NCBI GenBank assembly: GCA_938083005.1
Contig: CALKCU010000044.1
Span: 1-37,028, forward strand
Length of the DNA: 37,028 nucleotides
Source of the DNA: an uncultured Sulfolobales archaeon
GTDB lineage: Archaea; Thermoproteota; Thermoprotei_A; Sulfolobales; NBVN01
Direction: 5' to 3'
In this document: one piece after another, positions 1-7,238 of the stretch
Numbering within the stretch: position 1 is the first letter of the stretch
Layout of the letters: each line of letters begins with the position of its first letter
Notes under the pieces: model-generated
Told to the model about the DNA's origin: nothing
Databases searched by the model: none
What the model saw: the letters and a program-made list of their open reading frames with translations, nothing else
Made by a program: the position numbers and the translations under genes

Positions 1-464
1 CGGGGGTTCCTGCTGAGGAGCAGGGTCAGCGAGAGGTGGATAGCTATGGCCGCGTTCCTCTCCAGAGCTCCCGGCATCAGGTCGATCCACCTGTACCCGC
101 GCGCTGCGGCGTGCAGCCCCGCGGGCAGAGCGTAGACGAACAGGGCCTCCGCGAGGCCCCAGCCCAGGCCGAGAGCTACCGGCCTCCTCGGCAGCTCCTC
201 CCTCACGAAGCTCGCTCTCAGCGTCAGGACCCTGACGGTCTCCTCGAAGAGTCCCGCCACCGCGGAGGCGAAGATCGTTCGGAGAACCGGCTGGAGCCTG
301 ACGGATAGCTGTAGCAGGGGTAATCTCAGGATAAGCGCCGCCAGCCACCCTCCCCCTCCCAGCACCGCGACAGCCCAGGCACCGCGGCTCCCGCCGGCCG
401 TCCTAGCCAGGATCGCGAGGCCGGGTGCTAGCGAGACTACTATCGGGACCGCGTAGTCCAACAT
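1..464 (-). CDS. YhfC-like intramembrane protease, partial (C-terminus beyond left edge)
   Basis: The reverse strand is open from an ATG at 464 to the window edge, giving about 154 residues of a very hydrophobic protein. An EETVR motif lies in a predicted membrane helix, followed by GLGWGLAEALF and then an ERNAAIAIHLSLTLL segment. That order of charged residues in membrane helices (EExxR, then G-rich/E, then ER..H) is typical of the YhfC family of putative intramembrane metalloproteases, distant relatives of CPBP/Abi proteases. The natural substrate of this family is unknown to me. The start is supported by a TATA-like element at 501-510 read leftwards, about 40 bases upstream. The gene diverges from the membrane protein at 546. 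The family call is inference from motifs; the C-terminus is not visible. Confidence 0.6.
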   Translation of the reverse strand, partial: MLDYAVPIVVSLAPGLAILARTAGGSRGAWAVAVLGGGGWLAALILRLPLLQLSVRLQPVLRTIFASAVAGLFEETVRVLTLRASFVREELPRRPVALGLGWGLAEALFVYALPAGLHAAARGYRWIDLMPGALERNAAIAIHLSLTLLLSRNP

Positions 465-499
465 CCCGCGGACCCGGCTGAGGACCGCGTCTCGGGGAG

Positions 500-513
500 G
501 AGTTAAAAGCTAA
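500..513. promoter_or_regulatory. Shared TATA element between two divergent genes
   Basis: The stretch GTTAAAAGCTAATAG sits between divergent start codons at 464 (-) and 546 (+). Read rightwards it gives TTAAAAG, read leftwards GCTTTTAAC. Each lies at a distance compatible with a short-leader transcript. It could serve one or both genes. Confidence 0.5.
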
Positions 514-545
514 TAGGGACGCCGCGAAGCCCGGGTGGCGACTCT

Positions 546-1088
546 ATGAGCAGTCGCGGATACGAGAAGCACGTCCTGCAGGGGGCCGTCGCGGGGCTCG
601 CCACCGGGGTCGTCGTCGGACTGGTGGTGCTTGCGCTAGCACAGCACGTGGGCGCTCTAGTCGAGGACCTGGCCAGGCGGCAGCTCTCCGAGGTTCTGCC
701 GCTCGAGGCAGTCGAGGAAGGGGTCGGAAGGATCAGGGGGGTCGTGGAAGTCCTGGTACGCGCGGCACCGGCCCTATACGCGTTCCAGTACGCCCTACTC
801 GGGTCGCTCTTCGGTCTGGTTAAGGGTGTGCTTAGGATCAGGCTGGGATGGGGGGAGGCGGCCTCCGCTCTAGCAGCCGGAGGCCTGTTCGCACTCCTGC
901 TGGGGGCGGTGCCCCTGGTGGTGCTCTCGGCCCTGGATCCCGGGCTCGTAGACACCATCTCCAGGTACTTCGATCCGTACGTCGCGGCGCTCTCGCTCGG
1001 GGCCCTGTTCACGGTAGCGATAGTGCTGGTAAGCGCTGTGAGAGGTCCGTGGACCGGGCTCTTTGAGGCTAGGCCGAGGGAGGTTTAG
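546..1088 (+). CDS. Small polytopic membrane protein, function unknown
   Basis: This 180-residue protein starts at ATG 546. It has about four hydrophobic stretches (roughly residues 10-35, 75-95, 107-130 and 145-165), joined by short charged loops. It ends with a basic tail, so the C-terminus is probably cytosolic. The first helix is Gly/Val rich (AVAGLATGVVVGLVVLAL). I recognise no catalytic or binding motif and cannot assign a family. It is followed after 66 bases by the helicase on the same strand, which has its own TATA-like element, so linkage is not certain. The coding call rests on a long frame with codon usage like its neighbours and a plausible promoter. Confidence 0.6.
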   Translation: MSSRGYEKHVLQGAVAGLATGVVVGLVVLALAQHVGALVEDLARRQLSEVLPLEAVEEGVGRIRGVVEVLVRAAPALYAFQYALLGSLFGLVKGVLRIRLGWGEAASALAAGGLFALLLGAVPLVVLSALDPGLVDTISRYFDPYVAALSLGALFTVAIVLVSAVRGPWTGLFEARPREV

Positions 1089-1109
1089 CTGTCACGATCC
1101 GGAGCGGCG

Positions 1110-1119
1110 CGGAGATATA
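1110..1119 (+). promoter_or_regulatory. TATA box of the Hrq1-like helicase gene
   Basis: AGATATAGCC lies about 40 bases before the TTG start at 1155. A GGTGG ribosome-binding element directly precedes that start. Confidence 0.45.
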
Positions 1120-1154
1120 GCCTGCGGACCAGCTAGGTAGTTAGGCTAGGTGGT

Positions 1155-3437
1155 TTGCCCAAGGACCGGCTAGTGGGAGAGCTCGACGAGGCTCTCTGGG
1201 CGAACTACGGAGACGCGGGAGCGGGGGTAGTCTACGAGAGGGTCGAGGAGTACGGAGAGCCTGAGCCGGGTCCCGACGTGCGGGACCTCGGCCTCCCCGA
1301 CGTAGTCGAGAAGGTCCTGCTGAAGCGCGGTATCGAGAGACTGTACAGGTTCCAGTACGAGGCGTACAAGCACGTACTGGACGGCCGCAACGTGGTCATC
1401 TCGGCCGGGACCGGGACCGGCAAGACCGAGGCGTTCTTCCTGCCTCTGGTAAAGAGGGTCGCTGAGGAGAGGGGGAGAAACCCGAGAGCCCTGATACTGT
1501 ACCCGACGAAGGCCCTGGCCAGGGACCAGCTCGCGCGCTTCTCGGAGTACGAGGTCTTCGGGTCGGTGGGGGTCAGCGTCTACGACGGCGACACTCCGAG
1601 GAGCTTGAGGCCCCGCATAGCCTCGAACCCGACCCCGTTCATAATCACGAACCCGGACATGGTCCACGTAGGACTGGTCTACAGCCGCCACATTAGGAGG
1701 TTCGTCTCGACAGCGGAGACCGCGGTCTTCGACGAGCTCCACGTGTATGAGGGGGTCCTGGGGTCCCACGTCCACCACCTGTTCCGCAGGGTCAAGGCGA
1801 CTCGCGGCGGACCCCCGCAGGTCGTAGCGTCCTCGGCCACGATAGGCAACCCGAGGGAGTTCGCGGAGTCCTTGTTCGACGAGGAGTTCGTCGAGGTCAG
1901 GGGGACAGCCATGAGGAGGGGGACGGTCGTGCACGCGCTCGTCTCCGCGGGGGCCATGAGCAGGCTGACGATAGTCTCGTTTCTGGCGAGCTTCCTGGCC
2001 GGCAGGGGGCTCAGGTTCATAGCCTTCGTGGACAGCCAGCAGCTGGCCGAGCTGTTGACGAACGTCCTACGCAGCAGGCACGGTCTGGAGGTCATGGTCC
2101 ACAGAGCTGGGATACCGGCGGAGGTCAGGAGGAGGGTCGAGAGCGATCTCAGGGACGGGAGGATCCAGGGGGTAGTCTCGACCCCGACCCTCGAGCTGGG
2201 GATAGACATAGGGAGCCTGGACTCGGTCATCCTAGCAGCGCCGCCCCCCTCCTACACGAAGTACCTCCAGAGAGCCGGGAGGGCCGGGCGCAGGAGGAGG
2301 GGCTACGTCTTCACGGTCCTCGGCGACGATCCGGTAGACTCCTACTATACCGGACATCCCGAGAGGTTCTTTGAGCAGGAGGTTCCGCCGAGCGTCATAG
2401 AGCCGGAGAACGAGGAGGTGGCCAAGACTCATTTGGTGGCGTTCCTGCTGCAGCGCGGCAGGGCCGCTGAGGGCGATCTCCCGAAAGTCTGGAGATCCGC
2501 CCTGAGGGACCTCCTGTCGGAGGGTCTCGTCAGGATAGATAGGAGGGGCTTCGTGGTCCCGCTATTCGCTGAGGCCAGGAGCTACCTGTCCGCGCGCGAG
2601 GGGATAAGGTCTCCGGGACCCGTAGTCAAGCTCGTGGACTCCGGAACGGGCGAGGTTATAGGGGAAAGAGAGATGCCAGTGGCCCTGCTGGAGCTGTACC
2701 CAGGATCCGTGTACCTCTACCTAGGAAGACCCTATAGGACCGTCGAGCTAGACCTGAGCAACCTGAGGGCCCGCCTGGAGAGAGCTGGCGACGTCCTCGA
2801 GTACTATACGAGGCCTCTGTACACGGTCGACGTAGCGGACTACGAGCCCCTGGAGGAGAGGGGGTCCGAGCTCGGGGTCCCCCTAGTCTACGCTCACGTG
2901 AAGCTCGAGGTGAGAGTTGAGGGGTACGTAGTCAGGGACGCCTACTCCGGCGCCCTCGTGGAGTCCGCCCACTACGCCGAGCCCCTGGTGTACAGATACC
3001 CGACCAGAGCGCTCGCAGTCAAGTTCGAGGAGTTCGACGAGCTGGGGTTCGAGGGGATGATCGAGGCCTACCACGCGGTCGAGCACGCGATTATATCGGC
3101 GGCCAGGGTCGCGTGCGGAGCGGGCCTCGGCGACATGGGTGGGGTCAGCTACCCGAGCGGCGACGTGGTCTTCTACGACGGGAGCATAGGCGGAAGCGGT
3201 CTGGCCAAGCTTCTATACTCTAGGTTCGAGAGAGCGGTCGACGTGGCTCACTCGATACTGAGTAGGTGCGACTGCTACGATGGCTGCCCGCGCTGCGTCT
3301 ACAGCCCCTACTGCGGCAACAACAACAGGTTCCTGTCGAGGAGGAAAGCCCTCTACGTGCTGGAGAAGATGGTGAGCGAGAGACCCGCGGTGAGGAGGGA
3401 ACCTCTCGAGGAGAGGTACGGGGAGCCGTACGTGTAG
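1155..3437 (+). CDS. Superfamily 2 DEAD/DEAH helicase with C-terminal Cys cluster (Hrq1/MrfA-like)
   Basis: This 760-residue ATP-dependent DNA helicase starts at TTG 1155. Helicase motifs appear in order: a Q-like motif around residues 63-70 (LYRFQYEA), Walker A at 83-91 (SAGTGTGKT), Walker B DELH at 193-196, SAT at 227-229, and motif VI QRAGRAGRR at 372-380. The C-terminal third ends with a cysteine cluster at C705, C707, C711, C714 and C720, the signature of the DUF1998/MZB domain of Hrq1 and of bacterial MrfA (YprA). Those relatives unwind DNA 3' to 5' and act in repair of cross-links and bulky lesions. Full family length and all motifs are present, so it is likely active. Whether it plays the same repair role here is inference. 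Confidence 0.9.
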   Translation: MPKDRLVGELDEALWANYGDAGAGVVYERVEEYGEPEPGPDVRDLGLPDVVEKVLLKRGIERLYRFQYEAYKHVLDGRNVVISAGTGTGKTEAFFLPLVKRVAEERGRNPRALILYPTKALARDQLARFSEYEVFGSVGVSVYDGDTPRSLRPRIASNPTPFIITNPDMVHVGLVYSRHIRRFVSTAETAVFDELHVYEGVLGSHVHHLFRRVKATRGGPPQVVASSATIGNPREFAESLFDEEFVEVRGTAMRRGTVVHALVSAGAMSRLTIVSFLASFLAGRGLRFIAFVDSQQLAELLTNVLRSRHGLEVMVHRAGIPAEVRRRVESDLRDGRIQGVVSTPTLELGIDIGSLDSVILAAPPPSYTKYLQRAGRAGRRRRGYVFTVLGDDPVDSYYTGHPERFFEQEVPPSVIEPENEEVAKTHLVAFLLQRGRAAEGDLPKVWRSALRDLLSEGLVRIDRRGFVVPLFAEARSYLSAREGIRSPGPVVKLVDSGTGEVIGEREMPVALLELYPGSVYLYLGRPYRTVELDLSNLRARLERAGDVLEYYTRPLYTVDVADYEPLEERGSELGVPLVYAHVKLEVRVEGYVVRDAYSGALVESAHYAEPLVYRYPTRALAVKFEEFDELGFEGMIEAYHAVEHAIISAARVACGAGLGDMGGVSYPSGDVVFYDGSIGGSGLAKLLYSRFERAVDVAHSILSRCDCYDGCPRCVYSPYCGNNNRFLSRRKALYVLEKMVSERPAVRREPLEERYGEPYV

Positions 3438-4330
3438 AAGGCTTAGCTACACTCTCATCGCTAGGACCTTCCATCTCTTCGCCGAGGGATCCTTGGGCGA
3501 GCGAGGGCCTAGTACCTAGTACCCGCCTCCCGCTCCGCGCTCGCTCCGACCTCCTACCCCTGCGTGTTGGAAGCTCTACCCCCGATCGCGCGTGGCTCAC
3601 CGAGCTTTACGCGGAGGTTCTTCGAATTCCGCGCTTCGGGTCCTAGGTCGAGAACCTCTCCGGCGCTCTCCACGCTCGGCCGGCGAAGCCGGCGCTTCCC
3701 GGTCCCGCTCCCCCTGGCCGACCCGACGTAAGCTTTCTCGAAGTCTAGGCCCTCGCTCCAGCTCTTCCCCCCATCGTGAAGGAGGCCGGTCGGAGAATCT
3801 ACGAACCCTACACCGCGGGAGGCCGAGCTCCTAGGGTTTAAGACCCTCTTGAGGTAAGAGGTAGAAAGCCGCAGAGGTCGAGAAGCGCTCCCCTTCAATA
3901 GATTACGCGACACTACGCCGAACGCGCAGAGAGCGTGGGGGCAGACCCTGCGGTGGTCGCTGGTGTGAACGCGTAAGGCCGCGCGGCGGCGCGGAGCCCT
4001 GCTCGAATGCGGTTTCAGAGATAGGCCTCCAGGTGCGCGACTCCGCGTCGGTGGGTTTTTATGGTACCGGCTAGGACAGCTGCCCTCGAGAATCGGCCAA
4101 TAAAGGTCTCCCGGGTCCTCTCCGGACGGGTTCCGGAGGACCCCAACAGCTTGCGTGAAAAGGATCGCATCGAGCCGACTTCGGCTAACGCGCGGTGCTC
4201 GAAGTGGAAAAAGCCGGGAGCCGCTCGGCAGCGGCTGGAGCGAGAGAGGTTAAAAGTCTCTGTAGACCGCATTACTGGGGGATGAGAGGGGTCTTTAAGC
4301 GCTGAGGAGTGATGCCTAACCCACGCTACG
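3438..4330. other. About 900 bases without a recognisable gene
   Basis: Between the helicase and the C/D sRNA I find no convincing coding frame. The region holds several perfect hairpins: GCCGGC-GAA-GCCGGC at 3679-3693 and AGCCGCT-CGGC-AGCGGCT at 4219-4236. It also holds TATA-like strings at 3836-3846 (GGTTTAAGACC, usable on both strands), 4053-4061 and 4098-4106. A short direct repeat CTAGTAC-CTAGTAC lies near 3508-3522. This pattern suits untranslated RNA or decayed sequence. A minus-strand open frame at 3554-3913 has no family resemblance and was not called. Confidence 0.5.
4219..4236. repeat. Perfect 7-bp inverted repeat upstream of the C/D sRNA
   Basis: AGCCGCT, loop CGGC, then AGCGGCT: a hairpin of seven G:C-rich pairs with a 4-nt loop. 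It sits just upstream of a TATA-like GTTAAAAG at 4250-4257. It might end an upstream transcript or belong to an unrecognised RNA. Confidence 0.5.
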
Positions 4331-4334
4331 ACCC

Positions 4335-4393
4335 CCTCAGTGATGACTTCCTCCGGCACTGACGAGTGATGTGAAGGCATTTGTCTGATCGAC
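4335..4393 (+). ncRNA. C/D box small guide RNA (archaeal sRNA) for 2'-O-methylation
   Basis: The four boxes have the canonical archaeal spacing: box C GTGATGA at 4340-4346, a 12-nt guide (CTTCCTCCGGCA, 4347-4358), box D' CTGA at 4359-4362, a 3-nt spacer, box C' GTGATGT at 4366-4372, a second 12-nt guide (GAAGGCATTTGT, 4373-4384), and box D CTGA at 4385-4388. Such RNAs bind L7Ae, Nop5 and fibrillarin and direct ribose methylation opposite the fifth guide base before D or D'. The first guide is complementary to TGCCGGAGGAAG, which resembles the conserved GGAGGAAG stretch of small-subunit rRNA (E. coli numbering near 1180). That would place the mark on the G after TGCC. I recognise no target for the second guide. 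TATA-like elements lie at 4250-4257 and 4291-4298. Box layout is seen directly; targets are inferred. Confidence 0.85.
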
Positions 4394-4479
4394 CCGAGCG
4401 GGAGCGGAGCTCCAGGAATGGTGACGGGCCCCTCCCCCGGAAGAGGGCGTTACCGGTGGCGTCCCGGCGATGGGGGTCC

Positions 4480-5241
4480 CTATCCCGGTCCTCCCTCGCC
4501 TGCTCGCTTCCTCGGGCCTAAGCTCACTGAGCCGCCAACGAGCTTCTCCCTCTTGGAGCGCTCCGCGCGGTAGAGCTCGCGGGCTTCTGCCGCTATCCTC
4601 CCGATCAACTCCCTACCTCCTAGCTCCTCCAGCAGGGAGGGGTTGTAGCGCAACTCCCTCGGATGGTATCCCTGGGCCGCTCTGGCCACCAGGAAGCCCA
4701 GGTTAGCGGCGTCCAGTACGGACTCCCTGCTCTCCAGAGCGTCGCCCTGCCCCGCGTAGCAGGCGAACGCCCACGGGGGTATCGCGGCACCCATGGAGTT
4801 TAGCGCGATCATGAGCTGGGATATCGCGGCGATGTTACCGCTCTCGGCCCCGACGGCTATGAACCCCGCAACCTTCCCCTCCACTAGGGACCTCCCGGAG
4901 ACGAAGATCACGTTCTCGAGGGAGGTCATCCTGTCTATGAGGTTCTTCAGGTGCCCGCTGGGGCCGTACCAGTAGACGGGCGTGGAGATTATCAGCGCGT
5001 CCGACTCCGCAACGGCCTTTAGCACTCCGTTCGCGTCGTCGGTGTCGACGGGGCACGGGTATCCGCAGGCCAGCTGAGCGTCGCTCGCGCAGCCCAGGCA
5101 GGGCTCTATGCGGTGGTCGTAGAGGTGGAGGATGCTGACCGAGGCCCCGGCGTACCTGGCAGCCTCCGCCGCCACCCTGAGCAGCTTGTAGCTGTTACCG
5201 TACTTCCTCGGAGACGCGTTTATGGCTAGCACTCCTACCAT
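4480..5241 (-). CDS. NAD(P)H-dependent FMN reductase / iron-sulfur flavoprotein family
   Basis: This 253-residue flavodoxin-fold protein begins with a typical strand-loop (MVGVLAINASPRKYGNSYKL), where the SPRxxGNS loop binds the FMN phosphate. A cysteine set follows at C48, C51, C59 and C63, then STPVYWYGPSGHLKNLIDR near residues 86-104, the conserved second flavin-contacting region. Four cysteines in this position are typical of archaeal iron-sulfur flavoproteins (Isf-like) that carry a 4Fe-4S cluster beside FMN, though the spacing here (x2, x7, x3) is not the classic compact one. The protein probably passes electrons between a cytosolic reductant and an unknown acceptor. A strong TATA element (GCTTAAAT on the minus strand) lies at 5277-5285. 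It stands alone between oppositely oriented genes. The fold assignment is firm; the substrate is unknown. Confidence 0.8.
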   Translation of the reverse strand: MVGVLAINASPRKYGNSYKLLRVAAEAARYAGASVSILHLYDHRIEPCLGCASDAQLACGYPCPVDTDDANGVLKAVAESDALIISTPVYWYGPSGHLKNLIDRMTSLENVIFVSGRSLVEGKVAGFIAVGAESGNIAAISQLMIALNSMGAAIPPWAFACYAGQGDALESRESVLDAANLGFLVARAAQGYHPRELRYNPSLLEELGGRELIGRIAAEARELYRAERSKREKLVGGSVSLGPRKRAGEGGPG

Positions 5242-5275
5242 AGGACCCCAGAGCAGACTCCGTGGGGGGCCCAGC

Positions 5276-5287
5276 CATTTAAGCTTT
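5276..5287 (-). promoter_or_regulatory. BRE/TATA element of the flavoprotein gene
   Basis: Read leftwards: GGGAAAGCTTAAATGG, a purine-rich BRE followed by a TATA box, about 40 bases before the start at 5241. Confidence 0.5.
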
Positions 5288-5352
5288 CCCGCCGACCCCG
5301 AAAGCCGCCCATCCGGGAGTCCTCTCGACCGCTCCGGGGGTCGGTGCGGACG

Positions 5353-5360
5353 CTTAATAT
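5353..5360 (+). promoter_or_regulatory. TATA box of the TtuA-like gene (leaderless)
   Basis: CTTAATAT lies about 28 bases before the GTG start at 5385, so the transcript is expected to begin at or next to the start codon. Confidence 0.5.
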
Positions 5361-5384
5361 CTTCCGGAAGACGCTGTAGCTCTA

Positions 5385-6137
5385 GTGTCGGGAGTGCCGC
5401 AGAGCGCTCCGGGAGCTCTCGGGGAGGCCGTCACCGCGGAGTGCTCTAGCTGCGGGAGGCGCCCGGCCAGCTACTTCAGGAGGCACTCCGGCGAGAGGCT
5501 ATGTGCGGTGTGTCTGCGAAGAGACCTGGTCAGGAAGATCAAGAGGTCCTTCTCCCTGCTCGGCAAGAGGGGCTTCGGGCTCAGAGTGGCCGTACTCATC
5601 GACCCCAGCAGGCTTGCCGAGAGCCTCGCGCTAACGCGGCTTCTCGACGAGATAGAGCGGGAGTTCGGGGGGGTGGTTGTCTGCGTGGTCGCCGGAGAGG
5701 AGGCGCTGGAGTGCCTCCGGGATGTGAGGAGGTACTGCTGGGACACGATCTTCGCATCACCGTGTAGGAGGGTCCTCGAGGAGGTCGTGAGGTACGGGAG
5801 AGCGAGCTGCGACGTGGGCGCGAGGGTCGATGTCGTGGCTCTCCCGGGGACTCTGGACGACCTTCTCGCTCTCTTCCTGAGGGGGCTGGTGCTCGAGGGC
5901 GAGCTCGTGAAGCCGAGCGTGCACGCTAAGTGCTGCGAGCGCGAGTTCCTCATTCCGCTGTACGCGGTGCCCAGGGCGGACGTGGTGGCCTACGCGCTAG
6001 CTTCCGGGACCCTCAGAAACCTGGAGTGCCCGGGTTCCCCCGAGAAGCCGGACGCTCTGAGCAGGCTCGCGTCGAGACTTTCTCTGGAGCACCCCGAGCT
6101 TCTATACAGGTTTATGCGTAGCATGCTAGCGCTTTGA
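5385..6137 (+). CDS. TtuA/NcsA (tRNA 2-thiolation) family protein lacking the PP-loop motif
   Basis: This 250-residue protein begins at a leaderless GTG. The N-terminal zinc finger is a close match to the tRNA 2-thiouridine synthetases TtuA/Ncs6/NcsA: C20-x2-C23-GRRPASYFRRHSGE-x2-C40-x2-C43. The end also matches the family: ECPGSPEKPDALSR followed by LEHPELLYRFM, preceded by a segment (GTLDDLLALFLRGL, then REFLIPLYAVPRADVVAYAL) that parallels the family's HNLDDEAQT...IKPL...E.E..LYA stretch. The ATP-binding PP-loop that should be SGGKDS after the first beta strand is replaced by IDPSRLAE (residues 72-79, RVAVLIDPSRLAES). Without it, ATP-dependent adenylation of the wobble base seems impossible. 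It may be a regulatory or scaffold paralogue of NcsA, or have a new role. Homology is firm; loss of thiolase activity is inference. Confidence 0.75.
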   Translation: MSGVPQSAPGALGEAVTAECSSCGRRPASYFRRHSGERLCAVCLRRDLVRKIKRSFSLLGKRGFGLRVAVLIDPSRLAESLALTRLLDEIEREFGGVVVCVVAGEEALECLRDVRRYCWDTIFASPCRRVLEEVVRYGRASCDVGARVDVVALPGTLDDLLALFLRGLVLEGELVKPSVHAKCCEREFLIPLYAVPRADVVAYALASGTLRNLECPGSPEKPDALSRLASRLSLEHPELLYRFMRSMLAL

Positions 6138-6170
6138 AGACTCCGTACTCCGCCGCGCGGAGGCCTCGAG

Positions 6171-6178
6171 CTTAAATC
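6171..6178 (+). promoter_or_regulatory. TATA box of the retropepsin-like gene
   Basis: CTTAAATC lies about 33 bases before the ATG at 6208. Confidence 0.45.
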
Positions 6179-6207
6179 AAGCGGACGCGAGACTTAGCCC
6201 GACGGGT

Positions 6208-6612
6208 ATGGAGAGGCCGGAACCAATGCTCCTGCTGGGCCTGTTCAGGAGAAACAGGTTTAGCTACGCGAGGGCCGCAGTGATCGGGGACGTTAAGGTC
6301 TCCTTCATAGACTCGTCCGTAGCGGACGACCTCAGGTGCTACGAGGAGATCGACCTACCGGAGGGATTGGAGGTAGAAGTGCCCGGCGTGGGGAGGTACC
6401 TCCTCTTCTCCGTTTGCGTGATCGATAGGGCGGTGTTCAACGGATACGAGATCCCGTTCCCGACAGTGGTACACGTGGCCAGGGTCCTCAGCGGCGAGCG
6501 CTTGTTCGAGGCCTGCATAGGCAGGGATCTGATAGACTACTGGCAGCTCCGCGTAGACCCCCTTGAGGGCGTGGTCAGAAGCAGGGTAGCGAGGAGAGTG
6601 AGACCGGAGTAG
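6208..6612 (+). CDS. Hypothetical protein, possibly a retropepsin-fold (clan AA) protein
   Basis: This 134-residue, mostly beta-type soluble protein starts at ATG 6208, shortly after a TATA box. Its last third, GRDLIDYWQLRVDPLEGVV, resembles the LGRD(I/V)L..LGL.VDP..G tail of small archaeal and bacterial clan AA aspartic proteases. In those proteins the catalytic D-T/S-G-A lies about 75 residues earlier. At the matching place this protein has FIDSSVAD (near residues 33-40), so the Asp-Ser is present but the Gly is not. It may be a degenerate, non-catalytic retropepsin fold, or the resemblance may be limited to the tail. No partner gene suggests its role. The coding call is firm; the family call is tentative. 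Confidence 0.5.
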   Translation: MERPEPMLLLGLFRRNRFSYARAAVIGDVKVSFIDSSVADDLRCYEEIDLPEGLEVEVPGVGRYLLFSVCVIDRAVFNGYEIPFPTVVHVARVLSGERLFEACIGRDLIDYWQLRVDPLEGVVRSRVARRVRPE

Positions 6613-6887
6613 TCCACCGGAGCCCGGGTGCGGCCGTGGACTGCTCGAACCCCGGGAGAGACTCCGGGCTGACCTACGTGTAGCGTCCTAGAAAGTGTCA
6701 GGTCGCGGAGGGTCCGCAGCGAAGCAGCGCGCGGAGTCCCTCGAAAAGACGCCGCAGCCCGTCGGCCGTCCCGAGCGATGAGGGAGCAAGGCGGCTGCGA
6801 AGGAGTTTGCGGCGGTGATAGTTGTCGGGGAGAGCCCCCAGACTCGCCTTATAGAGGTCGGTTACCAAGGTATGGGGAGGTCGGAGA
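6613..6887. other. 275-base intergenic region with hairpins, no gene recognised
   Basis: Two hairpin-forming pairs follow the stop at 6612: AGTCCAC...GTGGACT (about 6611-6642) and CCCGG...CCGGG (about 6652-6669). They could serve as a transcript end. A stretch near 6698-6735 (GTGTCAGGTC ... GAAGCAGC) superficially recalls the SRP RNA domain IV, but the spacing is wrong. A TATA-like CTTATAGAGG at 6848-6857 precedes the Pcc1 gene. Confidence 0.4.
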
Positions 6888-7205
6888 ATGAGCTGGCGCG
6901 GAGACCTGGAGCTGGGGGCTCGGCTAAGGCTGTGCTACGGGGACTCTCTCTCGGGGACCCTAGTTAGGTCCCTAAGCCCGGATGACATCCCACCGAGGGG
7001 CTTCTCACTGCGCAGCTACCAAGAGGGCGAGTGCTTCGTATACGAGGTCTCCTCGGCGGGGAGCTCCAGCGACGACGTTCTGACCCTGGGCTCCATCCTG
7101 AACGAAGTGATTCTCCTGGCCGCGCTCGTGAGGAGATCGGTAGGGGTCTCAGAGCAGGAGGGCCGACGGTCACCTACGCGGGGAGCCGAGCTGAAAGGTT
7201 TTTAA
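6888..7205 (+). CDS. pcc1: KEOPS complex subunit Pcc1
   Basis: This 105-residue small alpha/beta protein starts at ATG 6888. The pattern LVRSLSPDDIPPRGFSLRSY, then a beta strand pair, then LGSILNEVILLAALV matches the Pcc1 fold, in which a conserved SL.PDN/DD turn is followed by a C-terminal helix containing the (S/T)L.NE/D motif. Pcc1 dimers bridge two Kae1 subunits of KEOPS, which makes N6-threonylcarbamoyladenosine at position 37 of ANN-decoding tRNAs. Pcc1 next to the S3Ae ribosomal protein gene is a common crenarchaeal arrangement, and here the two are 33 bases apart. A TATA-like element at 6848-6857 would give a short leader. The protein runs about 20 residues past the usual family end with a polar tail. 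Confidence 0.75.
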   Translation: MSWRGDLELGARLRLCYGDSLSGTLVRSLSPDDIPPRGFSLRSYQEGECFVYEVSSAGSSSDDVLTLGSILNEVILLAALVRRSVGVSEQEGRRSPTRGAELKGF

Positions 7206-7206
7206 C
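7198..7206 (+). promoter_or_regulatory. TATA box of rps3ae, inside the end of pcc1
   Basis: GGTTTTTAAC overlaps the last codons of pcc1. It lies about 38 bases before the GTG at 7239, which also has a strong AAGGAGGAGG ribosome-binding site at 7229-7237. Confidence 0.45.
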
Positions 7207-7238
7207 TCTTCGCTCGTACTCAGCTCTAAGGAGGAGGC

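Noticed and set aside
36-308. Open frame on the + strand of 90 codons
   Set aside because: It lies opposite the YhfC-like gene, which has conserved membrane motifs on the minus strand; the + frame has no family resemblance.
3554-3913. Minus-strand open frame of 119 codons in the gene-poor region
   Set aside because: No domain, no ribosome-binding site fitted to the start, and a TATA string lies inside it; more likely chance in GC-rich sequence.
6690-6740. SRP RNA domain IV-like string (TCAGGTC ... GAAGCAGC)
   Set aside because: The apical loop is 16 bases instead of the GGAA tetraloop arrangement, flanking strands pair poorly, and no helix 1 or 6 counterpart was found.
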